Shown here: piece by piece, positions 17,144 to 23,973 of the stretch | How positions within the stretch are numbered: the stretch's first letter is position 1 | How the letters are laid out: every line of letters starts with the position of its first letter | Assembly (NCBI GenBank): GCA_041581135.1 | Contig: JBFGCM010000003.1 | Location: 12,890-76,889, forward strand | DNA length: 64,000 bases | Origin: JBFGCM01 sp041581135 | GTDB lineage: Bacteria > Actinomycetota > Acidimicrobiia > Spongiisociales > UBA5794 | Reading direction: 5' to 3' | Notes under the pieces: model-generated | Seen by the model: only the letters and a program-made list of their open reading frames with translations | What the model was told of the DNA's origin: nothing | The model's database searches: none | Translations under genes and position numbers: made by a program

Positions 17144-17887
17144 ATGGAAGCAGGAGAGCGGCGTGACCCGTCGCGGCAGCGGTGGTTCACGAAGTCGGCA
17201 ACTGTGTACGACGCGATCTACGAGTCGATCCTCGATTACGACGCAGAAACCGAGCTCTTGATGGACATCATCGGCGAGCGGCGCCCGGGTGCCGAGTCCG
17301 TGCTCGAGGTCGGGTGCGGTACCGGTCAGTTCCTTGCGCGGTTGCGACGCGACTTCGGGCGGGTGGTCGGCGTCGACGTGTCCGAGGAGATGGTGGCGGT
17401 GTGCCGTGCTCGACACCCTGAGTGCGATGTCAGGCTCGACGACATGCGGACGTTCGACCTCGGCGAACAGTTCGACGCGGTGCTGTGCTTGTTTGCATCG
17501 GTCGGCTACGTGCGCACTCTCCACGGTCTGCAGCAGGCGACGAGTGCTCTGGCGCGCCATCTCGCTCCAGGTGGGGTGCTCGTGCTCGACGGCTGGATCC
17601 GGCCCGAGGACTACGTAGTGGGCCATCGTCACGCGCTGACGGCCCACGCTCCGGGGTTGACCGTGTCGCGTCACTCGCTGGCACACGCGGGTCCGCCCGG
17701 GGAGTCCATGATCGACATGGCGCATCTCGTGTCGACGCCGGAGGGCTTCGACTACTACGTGGAGCGGCACGAGATGGGGCTGTTCGCCGACGAGGATGTC
17801 GTGGCGGCGATGCGCGCCGCCGGCCTCGAAGACATCGAGGTGCTCGAGTGGAGAGCGCGGGGACGGTACGTGGGGAGTGCACCCTGA
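17144..17887 (+). CDS. class I SAM-dependent methyltransferase
   Basis: 247 aa from the ATG at 17144, which has a strong GGGGAGGA seven bases upstream; the TTG at 17087 in the same frame lacks one. Motif I is VLEVGCGTGQFLARL, motif II VVGVDVSEEMV, then VRLDDMRTFDLGEQFDAVLCLFASVGYV and LAPGGVLVLDGWIRP. The N-terminus (FTKSATVYDAIYESILDYDAE) is typical of small-molecule methyltransferases related to TDP-sugar or glycine/sarcosine N-methyltransferases. The substrate cannot be told from sequence. Confidence 0.85.
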   Translation: MEAGERRDPSRQRWFTKSATVYDAIYESILDYDAETELLMDIIGERRPGAESVLEVGCGTGQFLARLRRDFGRVVGVDVSEEMVAVCRARHPECDVRLDDMRTFDLGEQFDAVLCLFASVGYVRTLHGLQQATSALARHLAPGGVLVLDGWIRPEDYVVGHRHALTAHAPGLTVSRHSLAHAGPPGESMIDMAHLVSTPEGFDYYVERHEMGLFADEDVVAAMRAAGLEDIEVLEWRARGRYVGSAP

Positions 17888-17935
17888 CGAGTGTGCTCGC
17901 CGCGCAACGGCCACCGGGGCGGGCAGGTTCGTTCG

Positions 17936-17974
17936 TTGTGCTTATTCGGCGCGTAATGGTGGTTCTAAGCACAA
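17936..17974. promoter_or_regulatory. inverted repeat upstream of the etfD-like gene
   Basis: Perfect 8-bp arms, ttgtgctt (17936-17943) and aagcacaa (17967-17974), lie 23 bases apart in the 145-bp gap before the EtfD-like gene. The spacing could suit two half-sites of a dimeric repressor. A FadR/KstR-like lipid regulator would make sense, but nothing in the sequence identifies it. Confidence 0.3.
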
Positions 17975-18032
17975 TCGACGCATCGACCTCCCTCACTACA
18001 CTCGCCTGCGTCGCCGACGAACGGGAGGACTG

Positions 18033-20222
18033 GTGGCAGGGACGACGACCGAGGCGCCCGTGACCGAAGACGCGATCACCGCGCCGGTTCGTACCCGCTC
18101 CGTCGCCCATCTGTTGCTGTGGCTCGCCGCAGCCAGCGTCGTCGGCACCTTGCTGCTCTGGTGGCTGGGTACCCTCTCAGCCGAGGAGGAGCCCGAAGTC
18201 GGCCGCGCCGTCTTCGGCAACATTCCCGGCGCCCTGGTCGCCTTCTTCTACGTGGGTGTCTCGGTCTTCCTCGGGTTCTCGATCTACCTGTTCGCCCAGC
18301 GAATGCGCAACGTGGAACGGGGACGGCCGGAGAGCCGCGCCGGGCTGTGGAAGCAGCGCATCCGTCGCCTCGACCAGGGTCTTCGCATGAAGACGCTGCT
18401 CGAGGATCGGGAAGCCGGACTGATGCATGCCGCCATCTACTACGGATTCCTGGTGCTGTTCTTGGGCACCGTCACCCTCGAGATCGACCACCTGCTCCCC
18501 AACAACCTCAAGTTCCTCCACGGGAGCGTGTACCAGGCGTACTCGGCCATCCTCGACGCCTTCGGCCTCGTGTTCCTGGGCGGGCTGGCATGGGCAGCCG
18601 TCCGCCGCTACGGGAAGCGGCCGTGGCGCCTCCGCAGCAAGACGAAGCCGGAGGACATGTGGATCCTGATCACGCTGGCCACCATCGGCGTCACCGGCTT
18701 GCTCACCGAGGCCGCCCGTATCGCCACGATGGGCCGGCCCGGATTCGAGATCTGGTCGTTCGTGGGATACCCACTCAGCTACCTGTTTCCCGAGTCGTCG
18801 GCGGCGGGGCTCCACCAGATCGTCTGGACGGTGCACGCCATTGCGTTCGGCGTGTTCCTGATCATCTTGCCGACGACGAAGCTCCGCCACATGGTCACCT
18901 CGCCCGTCAACCTGGCGCTGTCGCCGCGGGAGCGCCCGAAGGGCGCGATGCGCGAGATGGTCAACCTCATGGAGGCCGAAGATCTCCCCGACGCCGTGGG
19001 CGCCTCCACCGTGGGCGAGTTCACCTGGAAGCAGCTGTTCGACACGGAGGCCTGCACCGTGTGCGGCCGCTGCACGTCGGTGTGCCCGGCCAACACCACC
19101 GGTAAGCCGCTGGACCCCAGGGAGATCGTCCTGAAGCTCGGTGAGGTGGCGGCCCGCACGGCGGCGGACCCACTGTCACCGCCGGTGAGCGTCGACAGCG
19201 AGATCACCGTGTCCAGTGACCTCGTCTTCGAACGCATCACCTCCGAGGAGCTGTGGGCATGTACGTCCTGCCGCGCCTGCGACGAGATCTGTCCCGTCGA
19301 CATCGAGATCCTCGACAAGATCCTCGACATGCGCCGCTATCTCTCGCTGATGGAATCGGATTTCCCCAGCGAGCTGGGCAAGGCGTACATCTCCCTGGAG
19401 AACTCTTCCAACGTGTACGGCGTCGACCAGAGCACGCGTGGTGACTGGACCGACGACCTCGGGTTCCCCGTGAAGCGGCTCGGCGAGCCAGGGGTGGAGG
19501 CCGAGTATCTCTACTGGGTGGGATGCGCCGGTAGCTTCGACGACCGTAACCGGAAGGTGACGATCTCCACCGCCCGTCTGCTGCAGGAGGCCGGTGTCGA
19601 CTTCGCCATCCTCGGTCCCGGCGAGCTGTGCACGGGTGACCCGGCCCGACGCACCGGCAACGAGTACGTGTTCCAAGGGCTGGCGCTGCAGAACATCGAG
19701 ACACTCAACGATCTCGGTGTCACCAAGATCATCACGCAATGCCCGCACTGCTTCAACACTCTGGGCAACGAGTATCCGCAGTTCGGTGGCGAGTACCAGG
19801 TGATGCACCACAGTGAGCTGCTCATGAACCTGGTGGGGGAGGGCAAGATCACGCCCAAGAACGGAGACAGCCGCACGGTCACCTTCCACGACCCGTGCTA
19901 CCTGGGCCGACACAACGACGTATTCCTGGCGCCCCGCGAGGTCATCGACAGCGTGGGCGACCGGGTCGAGATGCCACGCAACGGCCTCGACTCGTTCTGC
20001 TGCGGTGCCGGCGGAGGCCGGATGTGGATGGAGGAGCACCTCGGCAAGAAGGTCAACATCGAACGTACCGAGGAGGCGGTCGCCACCAACGCCGACATCG
20101 TGGCGACGGGCTGCCCGTTCTGTTACGTGATGATGGACGATGGCGTAAAGGAGATCGGTGCCGACGAGAGCGTCGAGGTGATGGACCTGGCGATGTTGTT
20201 GGCCCAGCGGAGCCTCGACTAG
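18033..20222 (+). CDS. etfD: EtfD-like membrane Fe-S oxidoreductase (electron transfer flavoprotein to quinone)
   Basis: 729 aa from GTG 18033 with GGGAGG just before it; GTG 18060 is an alternative. Five or six membrane helices come first (nitrate-reductase-gamma-like). Two 4Fe-4S ferredoxin motifs follow, Cys341/344/347/351 (CTVCGRCTSVCP) and Cys410/413/416/420 (CTSCRACDEICP), then two CCG domains of the heterodisulfide-reductase type (YWVGCAGSF, CTGDPARRTGNE; HDPCYLGRHND, SFCCGAGGGRMWME). This architecture is that of mycobacterial EtfD (Rv0338c), which passes electrons from acyl-CoA dehydrogenases via EtfBA to menaquinone. EtfBA is not in the window; a GCDH-like enzyme at 52 kb would be a client. 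Confidence 0.85.
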   Translation: MAGTTTEAPVTEDAITAPVRTRSVAHLLLWLAAASVVGTLLLWWLGTLSAEEEPEVGRAVFGNIPGALVAFFYVGVSVFLGFSIYLFAQRMRNVERGRPESRAGLWKQRIRRLDQGLRMKTLLEDREAGLMHAAIYYGFLVLFLGTVTLEIDHLLPNNLKFLHGSVYQAYSAILDAFGLVFLGGLAWAAVRRYGKRPWRLRSKTKPEDMWILITLATIGVTGLLTEAARIATMGRPGFEIWSFVGYPLSYLFPESSAAGLHQIVWTVHAIAFGVFLIILPTTKLRHMVTSPVNLALSPRERPKGAMREMVNLMEAEDLPDAVGASTVGEFTWKQLFDTEACTVCGRCTSVCPANTTGKPLDPREIVLKLGEVAARTAADPLSPPVSVDSEITVSSDLVFERITSEELWACTSCRACDEICPVDIEILDKILDMRRYLSLMESDFPSELGKAYISLENSSNVYGVDQSTRGDWTDDLGFPVKRLGEPGVEAEYLYWVGCAGSFDDRNRKVTISTARLLQEAGVDFAILGPGELCTGDPARRTGNEYVFQGLALQNIETLNDLGVTKIITQCPHCFNTLGNEYPQFGGEYQVMHHSELLMNLVGEGKITPKNGDSRTVTFHDPCYLGRHNDVFLAPREVIDSVGDRVEMPRNGLDSFCCGAGGGRMWMEEHLGKKVNIERTEEAVATNADIVATGCPFCYVMMDDGVKEIGADESVEVMDLAMLLAQRSLD

Positions 20223-20411
20223 CCGCCTGATCGCGCCGGCCGGCGGACCCCACGGTCGGACGCCCGGCTGTCTCGGGCTGCGTCGTCTCCCCGAGCCGAC
20301 TGGTGGACGAACTAGTCCGTTGCCGGCGTCGGTCTCGCCTGCACTCAAGGCTCGTCACGGCGTTGCCGATATAGGGAGGGTGCTCATGATCAGGAAGGAG
20401 CATCAGGCAAC

Positions 20412-20747
20412 ATGACGTGTTCTCGGTGCAGTGCCGAAGCTGTCGTCAAGCGCGACGCCGCGTACTACTGCGGCAAGTGCGCGATGGCCCGTGACTGGGA
20501 AGAGATCATCGCCATTGTCCAGGCCGATGGGGCTCCTGCTTCTCTCGTCGACTTTGGAGCTGCGAACCCCGCTGCTCAGCCGGAGCCCGAGCCGGTGGTC
20601 GAGGTCATCTCGGCTGATCCTGAGCCGGTTGCAGCCATGCCGGAACCCGAGCCGGCAGGAGCTTCTGCGCCCGCCGAGCTCGAAGAGGAGCCCATGGTGA
20701 CCGCCGCAGCTGCGGCCAGCGACCTCCCCGCCGACCCCTTCGCATAG
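20412..20747 (+). CDS. small zinc-ribbon protein with Pro/Glu-rich tail
   Basis: 111 aa. The N-terminal CSRCS...YYCGKCA (residues 3-24) is a four-cysteine zinc ribbon. After a short helix (DWEEIIAIVQ) the rest is a low-complexity tail of repeated PEPEP and Ala-rich stretches, ending ADPFA. AAGGAG lies about 12 bases before the ATG. Two strong hairpins follow the gene. No homologue is named; it could be an adaptor binding nucleic acid or another protein. Confidence 0.7.
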   Translation: MTCSRCSAEAVVKRDAAYYCGKCAMARDWEEIIAIVQADGAPASLVDFGAANPAAQPEPEPVVEVISADPEPVAAMPEPEPAGASAPAELEEEPMVTAAAAASDLPADPFA

Positions 20748-20783
20748 ACCCGGCGCTCGCCGCAGACCACGAAGGACGAGGCA

Positions 20784-20805
20784 TCCCCACGGCGTGCCGT
20801 GGGGA
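20784..20805 (+). other. 10-bp perfect hairpin
   Basis: tccccacggc and gccgtgggga pair perfectly around a GT centre (the real loop is probably four bases). It lies 36 bases after the zinc-ribbon gene and 12 bases before a second, stronger hairpin. It may be part of a small RNA or of a double terminator. Confidence 0.5.
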
Positions 20806-20817
20806 CACAGGATTGAT

Positions 20818-20855
20818 GAAGCAGGGCCGGACCACGTCCGGCCCTGCTTCTGTTT
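20818..20855 (+). terminator. strong intrinsic terminator
   Basis: A perfect 15-bp stem (gaagcagggccggac / gtccggccctgcttc) with loop CAC is followed by TGTTTA. It ends the zinc-ribbon transcript before the HD-domain gene at 20915. Because it is symmetric it could also act on the minus strand. Confidence 0.85.
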
Positions 20856-20914
20856 ACCATCGCCTCCCGAATCGAGGGTGAGGTGTCCGTGCCGGCGCCA
20901 CGGGAGGAGCGAAC

Positions 20915-21466
20915 ATGACGTCCGTCGGTTTCACGCGTATGGACGAGGGCACCGCCGAGGACTATGCGCTGCTGGCCGGTTACGAGCAAGCCGAGCTGGA
21001 CTCCTTCCCCGATCGAGTGCTCGGCTGGCTGCGCGACATGGACGAGCACACGGGCTACCAGATCTCCCGTCTGGGCCACTCGCTGCAGTCCGCCACGCGG
21101 GCGCATCGGGACGGCCGATCCGAGGAGTACGTGGTCGCCGCCCTGCTCCATGACATCGGTGACGTGCTGGCTCCCGCCAACCACAGTGAGGTGGCGGCCG
21201 CCATGTTGCGGCCGTACGTGGGCGACGAGCTGTACTGGATCATCAAGCACCACGGGGTGTTCCAGGCGTACTACTACCACTCACAGATCGGCAAGGACCC
21301 CAACCTGCGGGATCGTTATCGCGACCATCCTCTGTACGACGCCACCGTGGAGTTCTGCGAGAACTACGACCAGGTGTCCTTCGACCCCGATTACGAGACC
21401 GAGCCCCTGGAGTTCTTCGAACCGATGCTCCGCCGCGTGCTGGCCGAGCCGAGGCCGCACGTCTGA
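20915..21466 (+). CDS. PhnZ-like HD-domain protein (putative mixed-valent diiron oxygenase)
   Basis: 183 aa with GGGAGGAG eight bases upstream. Metal-ligand pattern: GHSLQSA (His), LLHDIGD (His-Asp), PANHSEV (His), IIKHHG (His) and SFDPDY (Asp). This resembles the H...HD...H...H...D set of PhnZ and myo-inositol oxygenase, which cleave C-P or C-C bonds with O2 using two iron atoms. It differs by having Asp rather than His after HDIG. A plain HD phosphohydrolase is the alternative. The convergent neighbour, whose stop lies two bases away, is a D-amino-acid-oxidase-like flavoprotein. No phosphonate transporter or PhnY is visible, so the substrate is open. Confidence 0.75.
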   Translation: MTSVGFTRMDEGTAEDYALLAGYEQAELDSFPDRVLGWLRDMDEHTGYQISRLGHSLQSATRAHRDGRSEEYVVAALLHDIGDVLAPANHSEVAAAMLRPYVGDELYWIIKHHGVFQAYYYHSQIGKDPNLRDRYRDHPLYDATVEFCENYDQVSFDPDYETEPLEFFEPMLRRVLAEPRPHV

Positions 21467-21467
21467 A

Positions 21468-22403
21468 TCACCCGAGCGCGGCCTCGACCAGGTCAGCGGC
21501 GGTTGCGGCACATCCCCACGACAAGCTGTGGCCGGATCCGGCATGGCCGTAGTTGTGGATCACGGTTGTCTCCCCACGTGGCTCGGCCTCCAACCGCACC
21601 GACGGTCGGCCGGGTCGCAAGCCGACTCGCACGTCGATGATCTCGGGGTCGGCCACGCGAGGCTCGATGGCGGCACAGCGGCGGAGAATGTCGGCCGTCA
21701 GCTCGTCGTCGACCCTCCGGTCCCAGTCGCCCTGCTGCCGGCTGCCACCCAGGATGCAGTCGTCACCGCGTGGGAACACGTAGGTGACGTCTTCCAGGTG
21801 ATGGTCGTCGATCACACAGCGCGGTACACCCGGGTTGACGATGCGGATCACCTGGCCCCGAATCGGGAACACGTCCGGGTCGTGGGCGAGCCGATGCGCC
21901 CCCACGCCGGTGCAGTTGACCACGACGCCGTCGCCGGCCTCTTCGAGGTCGTCGAGCATGCGTAGCTCGATCGATCCGCCCAGGTCCCGGAAACGACGGG
22001 TGAGCCACTCCAGGTACTCGGGAACCTTGATCACCAGACATGAGAACGCCCACGCATGTTGCCGCCCGGCCGGTAGTGGGATGTCCGGCGCATCGGTGAA
22101 GCCCGGCACCAGGTCCGCCCAGACCGGGGGCGGCTGCGGACCGGTGTGCAGTTCCAGGACCTCCGTCTCCAGGACGGTACCCGTGGCAGTCAGCTCCTCG
22201 AGCCGTCGCAGCGTCTGTTCGGCCCATCTGATCATCCGGGTGTCGTCGAGCGCATCGAGGGGATACCAGATGGCTCCTGCAGCCGCTGAGGTGGTGTCGG
22301 CGGGCATCTCTGCGGCGACGATGTCGGCGGCGATGCCGCGCTCTCGCAACACCGTGCCGGTGGTCAAGCCGATGACGCCGGCTCCGACGACAGTCACGCT
22401 CAC
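21468..22403 (-). CDS. D-amino-acid oxidase-like FAD oxidoreductase
   Basis: 311 aa from GTG 22403 (GGGGGAG upstream); an in-frame GTG at 22430 is less likely. The N-terminal FAD site VTVVGAGVIGLTTGTVL is followed by the family segment ADTTSAAAGAIWYP and GVVVNCTGVGAHRL. VGLRPGRPSVRLE contains the Arg that binds the substrate carboxylate in D-amino-acid oxidases, and NYGHAGSGHSLSWGCA is the C-terminal FAD motif. The best guess is oxidative deamination of D-amino acids or a related amine, giving H2O2. It ends two bases from the HD-protein stop. Confidence 0.85.
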   Translation of the reverse strand: MSVTVVGAGVIGLTTGTVLRERGIAADIVAAEMPADTTSAAAGAIWYPLDALDDTRMIRWAEQTLRRLEELTATGTVLETEVLELHTGPQPPPVWADLVPGFTDAPDIPLPAGRQHAWAFSCLVIKVPEYLEWLTRRFRDLGGSIELRMLDDLEEAGDGVVVNCTGVGAHRLAHDPDVFPIRGQVIRIVNPGVPRCVIDDHHLEDVTYVFPRGDDCILGGSRQQGDWDRRVDDELTADILRRCAAIEPRVADPEIIDVRVGLRPGRPSVRLEAEPRGETTVIHNYGHAGSGHSLSWGCAATAADLVEAALG

Positions 22404-22467
22404 GAGTGCCGGACTCCCCCCTGGACCCACGCGCCTCGCGTCGAACTCGGTGTGCGACGGGGCGTGT

Positions 22468-22794
22468 TCACCTGCTGGTGGCTTCTTCGACGGTGGACAC
22501 GACCGCGAACACCCGGTCGATGCCGCTCACTTCGAGCACCCGCCGCACCGGTCCCTTGGCCGACACCAGCGTCAGGGTGCGCCCGGCCTCGCGCAGCGCG
22601 TTCCCGACATGCACCAGGGCGGTGACCCCGGTGGAGTCGAGGAACTGCACGCCCGTGAGATCGGCAACGACGTTCCGGCTGTCTGCCGAGTCGAGGGTCG
22701 GTTCGAGGTCGGCCTGCAACAAGCCCGAGGTGCGCAGGTCGACGGTGCCGGTGATGGAGACCACCACGTACTCCGCGTGGTCGTGGCGGTCCAC
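22468..22794 (-). CDS. STAS-domain anti-sigma factor antagonist
   Basis: About 108 aa if started at GTG 22794; GGGAGGA lies 12 bases upstream, so the exact start is uncertain. The single STAS domain has the phospho-acceptor motif FLDSTGV (Ser54), the site phosphorylated by RsbW-type kinases and dephosphorylated by SpoIIE-type PP2C enzymes. It is divergent from the small ATPase-like protein and SigF-type sigma, with the SpoIIE phosphatase 1.2 kb away. Together they form a partner-switching module. Confidence 0.85.
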   Translation of the reverse strand: MDRHDHAEYVVVSITGTVDLRTSGLLQADLEPTLDSADSRNVVADLTGVQFLDSTGVTALVHVGNALREAGRTLTLVSAKGPVRRVLEVSGIDRVFAVVSTVEEATSR

Positions 22795-22873
22795 GTGGAT
22801 GTCGGGTCCTCCCAAGATGCCTGCTCTCGTGCCGCTATCGTCGACGGTGCCGGTCCCCGATCCGAGGTTACCT

Positions 22874-23254
22874 GTGAGCGTCCCCGAAGTCCCACCGGTC
22901 ACCGTCACCGTGCCGGCCGTACCCGGATGCTTGCCCGTGATACGGGCCGTCGTGGCCACGATGGCCGCAGCCGCCGATCTGACGATCGACGACGTCGACG
23001 ATGCCACGATCGCCGTCGAGGAAGCGGCACTGTTGCTGTTGGAGCACGGCTCATCCGAGCTGACGATGACGGTGCAAGCCGACGACGGGCTCATCACCGT
23101 CACGTTGCTCGGCGATGGCGCCGCCACCGACTGGCCGCCCCCCGCCTTCGAGGGAGGGCTGGCGGGCCGCATCCTGCGCGGCGTCGCCGATGAGGTTGCG
23201 GCAGCATCGGACGAGCCCCGGTTGATGTTCGCCAAGGCGTCTGCAGCGCGGTGA
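22874..23254 (+). CDS. anti-sigma-like HATPase-fold protein, degenerate
   Basis: 126 aa from GTG 22874 (GAGG six bases upstream). Length, position and the segment VRAVVATMAAAADLTIDDVDDATIAVEEAALLLL correspond to RsbW-type anti-sigma kinases. The N-box Asn expected after the conserved Glu (ExxxN in E. coli/Bacillus relatives) is not there: AVEEAALLLLEHG carries no Asn. A clear DxGxG box is also missing. It may bind sigma without kinase activity. Its TGA overlaps the GTG of the sigma gene by four bases. Confidence 0.65.
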   Translation: MSVPEVPPVTVTVPAVPGCLPVIRAVVATMAAAADLTIDDVDDATIAVEEAALLLLEHGSSELTMTVQADDGLITVTLLGDGAATDWPPPAFEGGLAGRILRGVADEVAAASDEPRLMFAKASAAR

Positions 23255-23973
23255 GCCGGGGGAGGGTCGACGAGGAACAGATCGAGACGTTGGCGCGCCG
23301 GCTGCCGGACAGCAGCGCCCGGCGAGCCATCATCGAGCTGTGCCATCCGCTGGCGCATCGGTTGGCACGTCGCTTCCAGGGCAGGGGCGAGTCCCACGAC
23401 GACCTCGTGCAAGTCGCCGCGGTCGGTCTGATCAAGGCGGTGGACAACTTCGATCGGGGTCGGGGCGAATCGTTGGTGGGGTACGCGATGGCAATGATGC
23501 TCGGTGAGCTCCGCCGCCACTTCCGTGATCGGTCTCGCATCGTGCGCATGCCGCGCGAGGTACAACAGCGAGCGGCCGAGGTGAACCGCGCAGTGGACCA
23601 TCTCAGTCAGCGATTGGGCCGGTCGCCCACCATCGCCGAGATCGCGGCCGAGACCGACTTGCCGGTCGAGCGGGTGCTGGAGGCCCACGGTTCGGCTCGG
23701 TTGGCCATGCCCGCCTCGATCGAGGAGCTCGACATCGAGGGAACCGAGCTGAGCCGAGCCGAGCGCGACGAGTCGGCGTTCGTTGCGGACTGGGTCAGCG
23801 TGGCTCCGGTGTTGGCGGATCTTCCGCCGCTGCAGCGGCGGATCCTCTACCTGCGGTTTCACCGCGGTCTGAGTCAGAGTCGGGTGGCGGTCGAGGTGGG
23901 CGTCTCGCAGGTGCACGTGTCACGTCTGCTCAACAAGGCGCTCGTCAGCCTGCGCCGTTCTTCGGGGCACTGA
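23251..23973 (+). CDS. SigF/SigB-type RNA polymerase sigma factor
   Basis: 240 aa from GTG 23251 (coupled to the preceding gene by GTGA). Region 2 is GRGESHDDLVQVAAVGLIKAVDNFD with MLGELRRHFRD, region 3 is MPREVQQRAAEVNRAVDHL...GRSPTIAEIAAETDL, and region 4 is LPPLQRRILYLRFHRGLSQSRVAVEVGVSQVHVSRLL. Presence of region 3 and the neighbouring STAS/ATPase genes place it in the general-stress group (SigB/SigF). Its last 29 bases overlap the convergent SpoIIE gene. Confidence 0.92.
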   Translation: MSRGRVDEEQIETLARRLPDSSARRAIIELCHPLAHRLARRFQGRGESHDDLVQVAAVGLIKAVDNFDRGRGESLVGYAMAMMLGELRRHFRDRSRIVRMPREVQQRAAEVNRAVDHLSQRLGRSPTIAEIAAETDLPVERVLEAHGSARLAMPASIEELDIEGTELSRAERDESAFVADWVSVAPVLADLPPLQRRILYLRFHRGLSQSRVAVEVGVSQVHVSRLLNKALVSLRRSSGH

